Assembly (NCBI GenBank): GCA_000434995.1
Contig: FR895321.1
Coordinates: 16,583-61,026 of the forward strand
Source of the DNA: Firmicutes bacterium CAG:341
GTDB taxonomy: Bacteria; Bacillota; Clostridia; Oscillospirales; Acutalibacteraceae
Direction of reading: 5' to 3'
DNA length: 44,444 bases
Shown here: positions 1 to 7,304 of the stretch, piece after piece
Layout of the letters: each line of letters starts with the position of its first letter
Position numbering within the stretch: the first letter of the stretch is position 1
Program-made: the position numbers and the translations under genes
The notes under the pieces: model-generated
The model's input: the letters and a program-made list of their open reading frames with translations, nothing else
What the model was told of the DNA's origin: nothing
Database searches by the model: none

Positions 1-643
1 TCCGCCCGCCGTTTTCCTGTTTGATTTTAGATGCAATATAGTAAGCGTTCATACCGAAATCCTGAGCCGCTTTCATTATGACATCCGAATATTTGGTTGT
101 GGAATCATATGTTTTTACATTTTGACCTGTTGTAAGATATGAAATTAAGGAATCATGCATCCATGTTCCGTCTAAAATAGCTTCTACACCCTCTTTTGTT
201 TGAGTTCCGTCATATGAAGTAGATTCAAATTGAAATATCTGCTTTTCATCAAGAAAATTTCTTGGGTCCATATAATATTCAACAGCGGTTTTAGATGCAG
301 AAACCCAATTACTTGCTTCCCGAATAACATAATTACCGTTTTTCAAACAGCTATGGCAATCGCAAAACATTGATTTATCACTAGTTGCTGATAAAGAAAT
401 AAGTTGATTTGAATGTTTTGAACGCTCACCGTTTACAGCAGTGCTCCAATCAAGGTTAGTAATAAGCGGTTTAAAAATCCAATTGGGATATTTATTATGT
501 AATTTTTCAAGCTTTTCGGCATAGCTTTGCGGAAAGCCCTGACTCATTAAACTTTCAACATATGTTTGAGCCTGCACTGTGACGGGCAAGCTTGCTGTTA
601 TAACAATAATCAAAGACAATGCTATTGATATTATTTTTTTCAA
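1..643 (-). CDS. Secreted endo-beta-N-acetylglucosaminidase-like cell-wall hydrolase (3' part missing)
   Basis: My own translation gives 214 codons running off the left edge of the window. The start is a TTG at 643-641, placed by an AGGAGG ribosome binding site 7 bases upstream; no ATG fits. Residues 1-26 are a signal peptide (Lys-Lys start, hydrophobic core, small-residue cleavage region ending VQA). The mature part carries the pattern LHNKYPNWIFKP, NLDWSTAV, an ASNWVSAS segment and YYMDPRNFL followed by IFQFE, which I recognise from clostridial secreted glucosaminidase (LytD/GH73-like) proteins that cut peptidoglycan glycan strands. The last visible residues are KIKQENGG, where the catalytic glucosaminidase region should continue. 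The family call is from remembered motifs; the exact bond cut is inferred. It is divergent from the XRE gene at 853. Confidence 0.72.
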   Translation of the reverse strand, partial: MKKIISIALSLIIVITASLPVTVQAQTYVESLMSQGFPQSYAEKLEKLHNKYPNWIFKPLITNLDWSTAVNGERSKHSNQLISLSATSDKSMFCDCHSCLKNGNYVIREASNWVSASKTAVEYYMDPRNFLDEKQIFQFESTSYDGTQTKEGVEAILDGTWMHDSLISYLTTGQNVKTYDSTTKYSDVIMKAAQDFGMNAYYIASKIKQENGGR

Positions 644-690
644 AATATTACCTCCTGCATAATTTTTTAATAAATTACAATATTTTTTTG

Positions 691-709
691 CAAATTGATA
701 TACAATTTG
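691..709. promoter_or_regulatory. Inverted repeat, candidate operator in the xre/glucosaminidase intergenic region
   Basis: CAAATTG (691-697) and CAATTTG (703-709) form a perfect 7-base dyad around ATATA. It lies just downstream of the predicted start of the minus-strand glucosaminidase transcript. It shares AATTTGT-like half sites with the dyad at 746-759. Binding by the adjacent XRE regulator is an inference. Confidence 0.35.
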
Positions 710-724
710 TAGATTTATGCTCAT

Positions 725-754
725 ATAATATCATCAATTGCAGTTATTTGTCAA
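725..754 (-). promoter_or_regulatory. Promoter of the glucosaminidase gene
   Basis: On the minus strand TTGACA (754-749) and TATTAT (730-725) are separated by 18 bases. Transcription would start near 718, giving a leader of about 75 nt before the TTG start at 643. A dyad ATTTGT-CA-ACAAAT (746-759) overlaps the -35 box and could be an operator. Confidence 0.6.
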
Positions 755-790
755 CAAATTTAGAATAATGTTAAAATAATGTGACAATTC

Positions 791-819
791 TTGACAAAAG
801 TTTGTTTGTAGTTTATTAT
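791..819 (+). promoter_or_regulatory. Promoter of the XRE regulator gene
   Basis: A perfect TTGACA (791-796) and TATTAT (814-819) are spaced by 17 bases. Transcription would start near 826, which rules out the upstream GTG at 781 as the start codon. ACAAA-AG-TTTGT (794-805) forms a short dyad over the -35 end and is a possible autoregulation site. Confidence 0.7.
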
Positions 820-852
820 ATATCTAAATTATTGAGAAGGGGGAAAACTCTG

Positions 853-1224
853 ATGGAGGAAACAAACATTTCGCAGATACTTAAGGCTTGCAGACAAAAA
901 GCCGGATTAACTCAAGCTCAGTTTGCAGAAACTATTGGTGTGAAAAGGAGTGCTTACGCTTATTACGAAAGTGGCAGAACAAAGCCTAAATTTGAAACAT
1001 TAAAAACTATTGCAAAAGTATATAATCTCGATTTAAACACATTATTGGCTACTGATAAAAACGACTCATTAAATCAAACAAATGACAACAAAATAAATTT
1101 TGACTTAAAAGATTTTAATGACAATTTTTATGATTTATCGGATAATGAAAAAGCCATTATAATGAAATTAAGAATAATGAATCGCGAAAAGAAAGCGAAG
1201 ATAATTGATCAAATATTTGAATAA
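853..1224 (+). CDS. XRE-family helix-turn-helix transcriptional regulator
   Basis: The protein has 123 residues. The start is ATG 853, chosen because AAGGGGG lies 9 bases upstream and the longer reading frame back to 781 would run through the promoter. Residues 5-63 form a Cro/C1-type HTH: ILKACRQKAGLTQAQFAETI, then RSAYAYYESGRTKP and the FETLKTIAKVYNLDLNTLL tail that is diagnostic of the XRE family. The C-terminal 55 residues are acidic, asparagine-rich and then basic, with no domain I recognise; they may serve in dimer or partner contacts. It is divergent from the glucosaminidase gene, so it may control itself and that gene (inference). A bidirectional terminator follows directly. Confidence 0.85.
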   Translation: MEETNISQILKACRQKAGLTQAQFAETIGVKRSAYAYYESGRTKPKFETLKTIAKVYNLDLNTLLATDKNDSLNQTNDNKINFDLKDFNDNFYDLSDNEKAIIMKLRIMNREKKAKIIDQIFE

Positions 1225-1232
1225 CTAAAAAC

Positions 1233-1264
1233 AAGCGGCTGATTTTTTATCAGCCGCTTATTTT
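1233..1264. terminator. Bidirectional rho-independent terminator between xre and the lipase gene
   Basis: A perfect 11-base stem (1233-1243 with 1249-1259, arm AAGCGGCTGAT) and a T5 loop are flanked by an A-rich run on the left and a T-rich run on the right. It can stop transcription from both convergent genes. Confidence 0.85.
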
Positions 1265-2193
1265 TAGTTTAATACTTTTCTTTCAATAAAATCATTTATA
1301 TCATTGTAAACTTCTTGTCTGTTGACTTCATTTAATATCTCATGCCTAACGCCCGGATAAATTTTAATTTCGGTTAACGAGTGACCGGTTTTAATAAGCT
1401 TATCATAAACTTCCTTGACGCCTAATGTATAATTCCCGACAGGATCCATCTCACCGCTTAAAAGCAGCACAGGCATTAAATGGCTTACATTTTGATACCA
1501 TTTATCGCTGTTACATTCAATGCAAAGTTTTGCTAAATCCTGATAGCCACCGCTTGCAAAAGTAAAACCGCAATATTTATCATTTTGGTATTCATCAACA
1601 CTTTCAGGTATACTGATACCCCAATCGTAATCGGTTCTATGCTCAAACGGTTTATCATAAGCGCCAAAGCCGATTTTTTTAAGTGTTTCTGATTTATATG
1701 TTTTGCCCTTAAAAGCACTTACAAGCCCCGTTAAAGCAATGCTGATTGTGGCAAGAGGATTAGTGCCTGAAGTGCCGATAAAGACAGCACCGTCAAAGCA
1801 GTTACCGTATTCGTTAATAAAGCAACGCATAACAAGACTGCCCATTGAATGACCGCTTATAATATACTTTTTATCAGGATATTCGCTTTTTGCAATATCC
1901 ATTAAAGTTTTTGCATCGCGAATAACATCTTTATATCCGTTTTTATCACCGAAATATCCCAGCAAATTTTCATCGCTGTTTGACTTACCGTGATTTATCA
2001 TATCATTCATAAATACAGCATAACCCATAGATACAAATGCTTCGACAGCATTTTTGTATCTGCCGCAATGCTCTGCCATACCATGATGAATTTGAATCAC
2101 AGCTTTAACATTTTCGTCATCCGGATACCATTGCCAAGCCTTGATTTCACATAAGTTTGATGAACTGATGTAAGTGTACTCTTTTGTTTTCAT
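1264..2193 (-). CDS. Alpha/beta hydrolase, monoacylglycerol lipase / lysophospholipase type
   Basis: 309 residues, the usual length for the Hydrolase_4 / serine aminopeptidase S33-like lipase family. The sequence shows IQIHHGMAEHCGRY near residue 33, which in this family carries the oxyanion-hole HG motif. It also shows the nucleophile elbow GHSMGS with Ser116, the acid Asp250 in SGEMDP and the base His284 in GVRHE, so the catalytic triad is complete. There is no signal peptide, so the enzyme is probably cytosolic or membrane-associated, releasing fatty acids from monoacylglycerols or lysophospholipids; the substrate is inferred from family. AGAGGGG precedes the ATG. It follows gpsA by 31 bases and is the last gene of the minus-strand run, which places it beside glycerophospholipid metabolism. 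Confidence 0.85.
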   Translation of the reverse strand: MKTKEYTYISSSNLCEIKAWQWYPDDENVKAVIQIHHGMAEHCGRYKNAVEAFVSMGYAVFMNDMINHGKSNSDENLLGYFGDKNGYKDVIRDAKTLMDIAKSEYPDKKYIISGHSMGSLVMRCFINEYGNCFDGAVFIGTSGTNPLATISIALTGLVSAFKGKTYKSETLKKIGFGAYDKPFEHRTDYDWGISIPESVDEYQNDKYCGFTFASGGYQDLAKLCIECNSDKWYQNVSHLMPVLLLSGEMDPVGNYTLGVKEVYDKLIKTGHSLTEIKIYPGVRHEILNEVNRQEVYNDINDFIERKVLN

Positions 2194-2224
2194 AAATTAT
2201 ACCCCTCTCGTTTATGAAAAAATA

Positions 2225-3247
2225 TTAGTAATTTTCCTTTGGAAAATTGAGTTCAACTTCAGCTTTGAGTTCACGATTAAAAAGTGAATTTACAGCATAT
2301 TGCGGTGATACATCACCGTTTATTATATCATTAACAGCAAAAATAATCGGCAAATCAACATTATATTTATCAGCAAGCTTTAAAGCCGCAGGAATTGCAT
2401 TGATACCTTCTACAACCATACCTACTTTTTTTACAGCTTCGTCGGGTGACATTCCCTGCCCGATAAGAAAACCGGCATTATTATTACGAGAATGAATACT
2501 TGTGCAAGTAACTATCAAATCTCCCATACCGGTAAGCCCGCTGAAAGTATATGGCGAACAGCCAATTGCAGTACCAAGCCTTGAAAGTTCAGCAAGTCCC
2601 CTTGTAACAAGTGCCGCAGTTGCATTATCACCATATCCAAGCCCACGCGAAATGCCGGTTGCAAGTGCAATTATATTTTTTAGTGCGCCGCAAATTTCAA
2701 TTCCTTTAATATCGGTATTAGTATAAACCCTCATAAACGAGCTTGAAAAAAATTCCTGCACAATCTTTGCAACTTCAATATCTTGGCAAGCCGACACAAT
2801 CGTTGTAGGCATATCGCGTGACACTTCTTCAGCGTGAGTAGGACCTGAAAGTGCAACATATTTTACTGTTTTATTTTTTATTTCATCGTCAATTACCTGA
2901 GTCAATGTAAATAGCGTATCAGGCTCAATACCTTTCGCAACATCAACTATAATTTGATTATCTTTTATATAATCTTTACATTTTCTTGCGGTTTGGCGAA
3001 CAAAAACGGATGGCACGGCAAACATAATTATATCTTTATTTTCAACTGCCGATTTAATATCCGTTGTATATTCTATCCCTTTTGGAAATAAAACATTAGG
3101 AAGCTTGGGATGACGCGAAGTTTTTGAAAGTTCTTCAATTTCATCCGGCAAAGCAGACCAAACCGTAACATTTTTATTTGTGTTTTTTAACATTTTAGCA
3201 AGTGCCATACCCCATGTACCTGCTCCGAGAATTGCTATACTATTCAA
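2225..3247 (-). CDS. gpsA: NAD(P)-dependent glycerol-3-phosphate dehydrogenase
   Basis: 340 residues. The enzyme reduces dihydroxyacetone phosphate to sn-glycerol 3-phosphate, the backbone donor for phospholipid synthesis, in the cytosol. The N-terminal Rossmann motif is GAGTWGMALA (residues 8-17). FAVPS, VDVAKGIE, SGPTHAEEV and the catalytic-lysine segment GALKNIIALATG are typical of GpsA, as is GLTGMGDLIVTC. The start is TTG 3247: GGAG lies 6 bases upstream and the family begins with the Rossmann strand here. mscL is 20 bases upstream, so the two genes are probably cotranscribed. Confidence 0.97.
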   Translation of the reverse strand: MNSIAILGAGTWGMALAKMLKNTNKNVTVWSALPDEIEELSKTSRHPKLPNVLFPKGIEYTTDIKSAVENKDIIMFAVPSVFVRQTARKCKDYIKDNQIIVDVAKGIEPDTLFTLTQVIDDEIKNKTVKYVALSGPTHAEEVSRDMPTTIVSACQDIEVAKIVQEFFSSSFMRVYTNTDIKGIEICGALKNIIALATGISRGLGYGDNATAALVTRGLAELSRLGTAIGCSPYTFSGLTGMGDLIVTCTSIHSRNNNAGFLIGQGMSPDEAVKKVGMVVEGINAIPAALKLADKYNVDLPIIFAVNDIINGDVSPQYAVNSLFNRELKAEVELNFPKENY

Positions 3248-3267
3248 TACTTTGCTCCATATATAAA

Positions 3268-3693
3268 TTATTCATCATCTTTTGGTAAATCTGATGTGCA
3301 GTGGCAGCATTTTACTGCTTCAATAGGAATTTCACTCTTACAAAACGGGCAAATTTTAGTTGTAGGAGCTTCTTCTTTAGGTTCTTCCTTTTTCTTTGTA
3401 ATGTCGACCATTTTGTTAATAGCCTTAACAATGGAAAAGATAATAAACGCCATAATAAGAAAGTTTATTACAGCTGAAATGAAAGCACCGTAATCAATAT
3501 AATTATCACCCAAAAGATGAATTTTACCCTGAACTTCCGCGCCGCCGATACAGTTAATAAGGGGTTTAATAATATTATCGGTAAGTGATGTTACAATTGC
3601 TGAAAAAGCACCGCCTATGATAACGCCGACAGCAAGGTCGATTACATTGCCCCTTGAAATAAATTCTTTAAATTCCCTAAAAAACTTTTTCAT
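3268..3693 (-). CDS. mscL: Large-conductance mechanosensitive channel MscL with a C-terminal zinc ribbon
   Basis: 141 residues. Residues 1-95 are canonical MscL: an amphipathic N-terminus (MKKFFREFKEFISRGN), TM1 with VGVIIGGAFSAIV, a periplasmic-type loop and TM2 around AVINFLIMAFIIFSIVKAI. MscL pentamers open under membrane tension to release solutes in hypo-osmotic shock. In place of the usual short helical tail there is a charged linker (KKKEEPKEEAP) and a ribbon with C115-P-F-C118 and C129-C-H-C132, which fits a four-cysteine zinc site in the cytosol. A weak AGAG precedes the ATG. A separate promoter overlaps the end of the upstream radical SAM gene. The ribbon's role is unknown to me. 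Confidence 0.93.
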   Translation of the reverse strand: MKKFFREFKEFISRGNVIDLAVGVIIGGAFSAIVTSLTDNIIKPLINCIGGAEVQGKIHLLGDNYIDYGAFISAVINFLIMAFIIFSIVKAINKMVDITKKKEEPKEEAPTTKICPFCKSEIPIEAVKCCHCTSDLPKDDE

Positions 3694-3726
3694 TTTAAAA
3701 TTTCTCTTTTCATACTTGTTTATTTT

Positions 3727-3755
3727 ATAATATCATAACACACCGGTAAAATCAA
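3727..3755 (-). promoter_or_regulatory. Internal promoter for mscL-gpsA-lipase
   Basis: TTGATT (3755-3750) and TATTAT (3732-3727) on the minus strand have a 17-base spacer. The -35 box is inside the last codons of the radical SAM gene. It would allow mscL and gpsA to be transcribed apart from the methyltransferase genes. Confidence 0.5.
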
Positions 3756-4599
3756 ATTTTGGTATAAATGATTTATCGGCAGATGAAAGTTCCTGTATGA
3801 AAAGCTTATCAAACGAATTATAAAGCGCATAGTTTAAAACTTTATCATATTCACGCTTGGTAATTTTACGGTTTATTTCCGGATAATCGCTTAAATCTCC
3901 GCACGGTGTATACTGAGCCATAAGCGAAACATATGTATCCGGCAAATTAGACTTTATGTAATCTAATATTTCAATAGAAGAATTAGTATTTTGCGGTAAA
4001 ATCAAGTGGCGAATTATCATACCCGATTTCATAATTTTTCCGTCAAATTCATCCTTAACCTGACGCCGCATTTCTTTTAGTGCCAAAGAAGCTTTATCAA
4101 AATAATCATATGCTTTTGAATAGCGCATTGATTTATTCGGCCTGATGTATTTTAAATCAGGTAAATAAATATCAATTAAACCGTCAAGTTCCTTTAATGT
4201 TTCAACTTCTTCATACCCGCTTGAATTATACACAATTGGCACCGGTGATTTCCACTTTCTTAAAACATTGGCTATTTGTAAGGCATAATGCGTAGGATTA
4301 ACAAGATTTATATTATTAGCACCTTGTTTTATAAGGCTTTCAAATATTTCTATAAGCTTTTCTTCGGTAATTTCAACACCCTTATTTTGAGAGCTGATTT
4401 CATTATTTTGGCAAAATACGCATTTCAAATTACAACCGGAGAAAAATACTGCTCCGCTTCCCTGCTTGCCGCTGATACAAGGTTCTTCCCAATAGTGAAG
4501 TGAAGCCCTGGCAACACGAAAATTATCCGGACTTTGGCAAAAGCCCAATTTCTTACTTCTGTCAACATTGCATTTGCGCGGGCAAATTGAACAAATCAT
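3733..4599 (-). CDS. Radical SAM protein, PflX-like (pyruvate formate-lyase activating enzyme homologue)
   Basis: 288 residues. GCNLKCVFC gives the CX3CX2C [4Fe-4S]/SAM motif with C56, C60 and C63. A second N-terminal cysteine set (C3, C6, C10, C21) and EEPCISG with SGAVFFSGCNL match the COG1313 PflX group rather than true PflA. Members of this group are of uncertain substrate; they resemble glycyl-radical activases, but no glycyl-radical enzyme gene is nearby. The ATG overlaps the rsmI stop in an ATGA, so translation is coupled to rsmI. Its product ends just before mscL. I am confident of the family and not of the reaction. Confidence 0.85.
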   Translation of the reverse strand: MICSICPRKCNVDRSKKLGFCQSPDNFRVARASLHYWEEPCISGKQGSGAVFFSGCNLKCVFCQNNEISSQNKGVEITEEKLIEIFESLIKQGANNINLVNPTHYALQIANVLRKWKSPVPIVYNSSGYEEVETLKELDGLIDIYLPDLKYIRPNKSMRYSKAYDYFDKASLALKEMRRQVKDEFDGKIMKSGMIIRHLILPQNTNSSIEILDYIKSNLPDTYVSLMAQYTPCGDLSDYPEINRKITKREYDKVLNYALYNSFDKLFIQELSSADKSFIPKFDFTGVL

Positions 4600-5417
4600 A
4601 TTAAAGCCTTATATATGTCGCCCTTTTTAAAAGGAGTTTGCGCTGCCGCTTCTTTAGCAGCACTGTTTATCGACATACCCTTTTCAACAAGTGATTTAGC
4701 CAAAGCTATCGCCTGCTCAAGCGTTATTTCTTCTGCTTCGTCTTGCTTTTTGCCCTCGATAATAATAACATATTCACCCTTCGGTGATTTATCTGCATAA
4801 TAAGCAATTGCTTCATCAAATGTGAAGCGAAGCACCTGCTCGTGTATTTTAGTAAGTTCACGCACAAGTGCAATATTACGATTACCGAAAACCTTGCGCA
4901 TATCATTTAAGGTATAAATAAGCTTATGCGGTGCTTCATAAAAAATCATAGTTCTTTTTTCATCTTTCACTTCTTCAAGATGTTCTCTTCTAGATTTTTT
5001 ATTTACAGATAAAAAGCCTTCAAATGTAAATCTGCCGGTTGGCAAACCTGAAATAGCAAGTGCGGTAGCAAACGCAGTCGGGCCGGGAACAGATTGAACT
5101 TCTATCCCAAGCTCATAGCAAAGTGCAACCAAATCTTCACCCGGGTCTGAAATAGCAGGCATACCGGCATCAGTCACAATTGCACAATTTTCACCGTTTA
5201 AAATTCTTTGGCATATTATTTCGCCGCGTTGCCTTTTATTATGTTCGTAATATGATACCATTTCTTTTTTTATATCAAAATGATTAAGTAATTTAAGTGT
5301 TACTCTTGTATCCTCGGCAGCAATAAAATCAACATTTGCAAGTGTTTCCACCGCTCTTGGTGAAAAGTCGCTTAAATTGCCGATAGGAGTACCTACAACA
5401 TATAATATTCCGCTCAT
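4596..5417 (-). CDS. rsmI: 16S rRNA (cytidine-1402 2'-O)-methyltransferase
   Basis: 273 residues, usual length. RsmI methylates the ribose of C1402 in the decoding centre of 16S rRNA using SAM. The N-terminus LYVVGTPIGNLSDFSPRA is the family signature, followed by AAEDTR, VTDAGMPAISDPG and the glycine-rich VPGPTA and SGLPTGRFTFEGFL segments of the tetrapyrrole-methylase fold. It overlaps trmN6 upstream and the radical SAM gene downstream, each by ATGA, so the three are translationally coupled. In Bacillus the equivalent genes are separated by a small GIY-YIG gene (yazA) that is absent here. Confidence 0.96.
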   Translation of the reverse strand: MSGILYVVGTPIGNLSDFSPRAVETLANVDFIAAEDTRVTLKLLNHFDIKKEMVSYYEHNKRQRGEIICQRILNGENCAIVTDAGMPAISDPGEDLVALCYELGIEVQSVPGPTAFATALAISGLPTGRFTFEGFLSVNKKSRREHLEEVKDEKRTMIFYEAPHKLIYTLNDMRKVFGNRNIALVRELTKIHEQVLRFTFDEAIAYYADKSPKGEYVIIIEGKKQDEAEEITLEQAIALAKSLVEKGMSINSAAKEAAAQTPFKKGDIYKALI

Positions 5418-6145
5418 TTATCATAACCGTCGGCATATGAACCGTAAATATCAAGCATTTCCGGTGTAAATTTGCCATTATCCTTTTTAATAATTAACTG
5501 CGGCTCAACTCTCAAAAAAGGTTTTGCCCCCTTTTGCCCCTGAACTAAAAATAAAAAAGGTTGCTCCCCTGTTTTATCCTGCACAAAGCGCAGTCTTTTA
5601 GGTTCAATCTTATATTTACGCATAAGTTCAAGCGTATCAACAAGCCTTTCAGGCCTGTGGCACATACAAAACCTGCCGGCATATTTCAGCAGATATGAAG
5701 CAGCCTTGCAAGCATCTTCAATATTACAGCAAACCTCGTGCCTTGCAATGCGCGCACTTTCGCCCAAAGATTCTATCCCTGTTCCGACAGGTTTATACGG
5801 CGGATTCATTGTAACAAGTGAAAACTGCTCTGCGCCGAAAACTTCGTTTATTTTTCGCAAATCGCAGTTATAAGCCTTTATTCTGCTTTGCACACCGTTT
5901 AGTTCTATTGAATGGCACACCTGCTCGTATGCATTTTTTTGAATATCAAGGCACGATACATTATTTATTTTTTCATTTCTTAACCACAAAAAAGGAATGA
6001 TTCCGCAGCCTGTTCCCATATCGAGAGCCTTATCTCTCGCTTTTATTTTAGCAAAATCGGAAAGCAAAACAGCATCAGTTCCGAAAGTGTGGTCAGAGCT
6101 AACAGCAATCTTTATGTCGTCTGACAATCGTTCATAATTATACAT
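5414..6145 (-). CDS. trmN6: tRNA1(Val) (adenine(37)-N6)-methyltransferase family protein
   Basis: 243 residues. Motif I is LDMGTGCGIIPF (41-52, SAM binding) and the N6-adenine methylase catalytic tetrad is NPPY (114-117). The opening DHTFGTDAVLLSDF segment is typical of the YfiC/YabB group, which methylates A37 of tRNA-Val. It is the first gene of a coupled set with rsmI. The ATG at 6145 has no Shine-Dalgarno sequence; instead a TGATATAAT extended -10 element sits so that transcription should begin at or next to the A of the ATG. Confidence 0.88.
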   Translation of the reverse strand: MYNYERLSDDIKIAVSSDHTFGTDAVLLSDFAKIKARDKALDMGTGCGIIPFLWLRNEKINNVSCLDIQKNAYEQVCHSIELNGVQSRIKAYNCDLRKINEVFGAEQFSLVTMNPPYKPVGTGIESLGESARIARHEVCCNIEDACKAASYLLKYAGRFCMCHRPERLVDTLELMRKYKIEPKRLRFVQDKTGEQPFLFLVQGQKGAKPFLRVEPQLIIKKDNGKFTPEMLDIYGSYADGYDK

Positions 6146-6151
6146 AAATTT

Positions 6152-6180
6152 ATTATATCATAAGTTACCTAAAATTGAAA
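6152..6180 (-). promoter_or_regulatory. Extended -10 promoter of trmN6, probably giving a leaderless mRNA
   Basis: TATAAT at 6157-6152 on the minus strand is preceded by TGA, making an extended -10 element; a poor -35 (TTTCAA) lies 17 bases further up. The -10 box ends 6 bases before the ATG at 6145, so the expected +1 is the A of the start codon. Confidence 0.5.
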
Positions 6181-6189
6181 TAGAAAACA

Positions 6190-6223
6190 TAAAAGAGCAG
6201 ACAAATATTTGCTTGCTCTTTTA
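6190..6223 (-). terminator. Terminator of the Fn3-protein gene
   Basis: A 10-base stem TAAAAGAGCA (6190-6199) pairs with TGCTCTTTTA (6214-6223), and the inner part CAAATATTTG extends it. The T-rich tail on the minus side is imperfect (TGTTTTCTATTT), so termination may be partial. Confidence 0.6.
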
Positions 6224-6243
6224 TAGGTAATTACGCTTAACTT

Positions 6244-7296
6244 TTATTTTTTTGTTTTAACGCTCATTTTCTTTGACCAAGAACCAAATTGCTTAACACC
6301 GTCAATAGTTTTATATGCTCTGATTCTGACATAATACTTTTTCTTTTTTAATAATTTCGAAAAAGTTTTTGATTTAGTTGAGTTTTTAGTAACGGTAACC
6401 AACTTGGTTTTGCTTTTAGAAAATGACTTTGAAGTTGAATATTGTATTTCGTAGCCAGATGCGGTTGTATCCTTATTCCATTTGAAAGTGATTTTGTTTT
6501 TCTTTGCAGTCAGTGATACAGTAGTAGGCTTTGCAGGAACGATAATAAAACAAGAAGTAAGCTCACCCTTGTAATTATTACCGATGAAATTTACATACAC
6601 CCAAGCTTTTCCGCAAAGTATATTATCTTCATAAGTAACAACATATTCACTTGCAGGAATGACATTGCCAAGCTTATCATAAACTGTAATGTTATTATAT
6701 TTTTCATATCCGTTATAAGCGACTTTTAAAGAAGAAAGTGAAACGCTTACAGGTGCAAAAATATTTTGAGCAATGTATTCATCACCGCAGGAAGAACAGC
6801 GATATTTAACATATCCGTCAATCGCATTTTCCCTGTCATCATCTGCCACAGCTTTTGCAAAAGTTGAAATATAATTATGGTTATGAATATTTAAGCTTGC
6901 AGTGAAGCTATATGACGAGTCACTTACTTCATACTTAAAATAATATGTTTTACCGGCTTCAAAATAAGTAGTTGTATTAAAATTCAAATCGGTATTCGAG
7001 TTAATATTCGAGTTTATTACTGTTTTATCAGCGTTATATACAGTTAAGAAAACATCGGCATTAGTTAACGCTTGGCTTGAAGTTAAAAGGTCATAATAAT
7101 TTGAAGAAAGGCAATCGAACTTAAACCAATAGTTTTTTGCATTATCATCAACATTTGAAACAGTTGCGTTAATTGACTGGCCGAGCATTATTTGATCTGC
7201 AGTTTTCAAGCTGTTGGCATAAGCGTTAATTGAAAATGCAAACAGTGAAGAAATTGCCAAAGAAAGAGCAATTAAAATTGAAACAAATTTTTTCAT
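6244..7296 (-). CDS. Secreted protein with a PPC-like region and a C-terminal fibronectin type III domain
   Basis: 350 residues from ATG 7296, chosen because AGGAG stands 6 bases before it; an upstream in-frame ATG would overlap the neighbouring gene. Residues 1-27 are a signal peptide ending in AYA. Residues 28-137 resemble a beta-rich pre-peptidase C-terminal (PPC)-like module (NYWFKFDC, FEAGKTYYFKYE). Residues 160-178 hold a C-S-S-C-G knuckle as seen in clostridial surface proteins. Residues 255-350 are an Fn3 domain (ITFKWNKDTTASGYEIQYS, YYVRIRAYKT, GSWSKKMSVKT) that is very lysine-rich. No catalytic domain, LPXTG or SLH anchor is visible. It may bind carbohydrate or the cell wall; function is unknown. 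It starts 8 bases after the aminotransferase stop. Confidence 0.8.
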   Translation of the reverse strand: MKKFVSILIALSLAISSLFAFSINAYANSLKTADQIMLGQSINATVSNVDDNAKNYWFKFDCLSSNYYDLLTSSQALTNADVFLTVYNADKTVINSNINSNTDLNFNTTTYFEAGKTYYFKYEVSDSSYSFTASLNIHNHNYISTFAKAVADDDRENAIDGYVKYRCSSCGDEYIAQNIFAPVSVSLSSLKVAYNGYEKYNNITVYDKLGNVIPASEYVVTYEDNILCGKAWVYVNFIGNNYKGELTSCFIIVPAKPTTVSLTAKKNKITFKWNKDTTASGYEIQYSTSKSFSKSKTKLVTVTKNSTKSKTFSKLLKKKKYYVRIRAYKTIDGVKQFGSWSKKMSVKTKK

Positions 7297-7304
7297 AATA
7301 TCTC

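Noticed and set aside
781..852. N-terminal extension of the XRE regulator from GTG 781
   Set aside because: This stretch contains a consensus TTGACA-17-TATTAT promoter, and a good ribosome binding site serves ATG 853.
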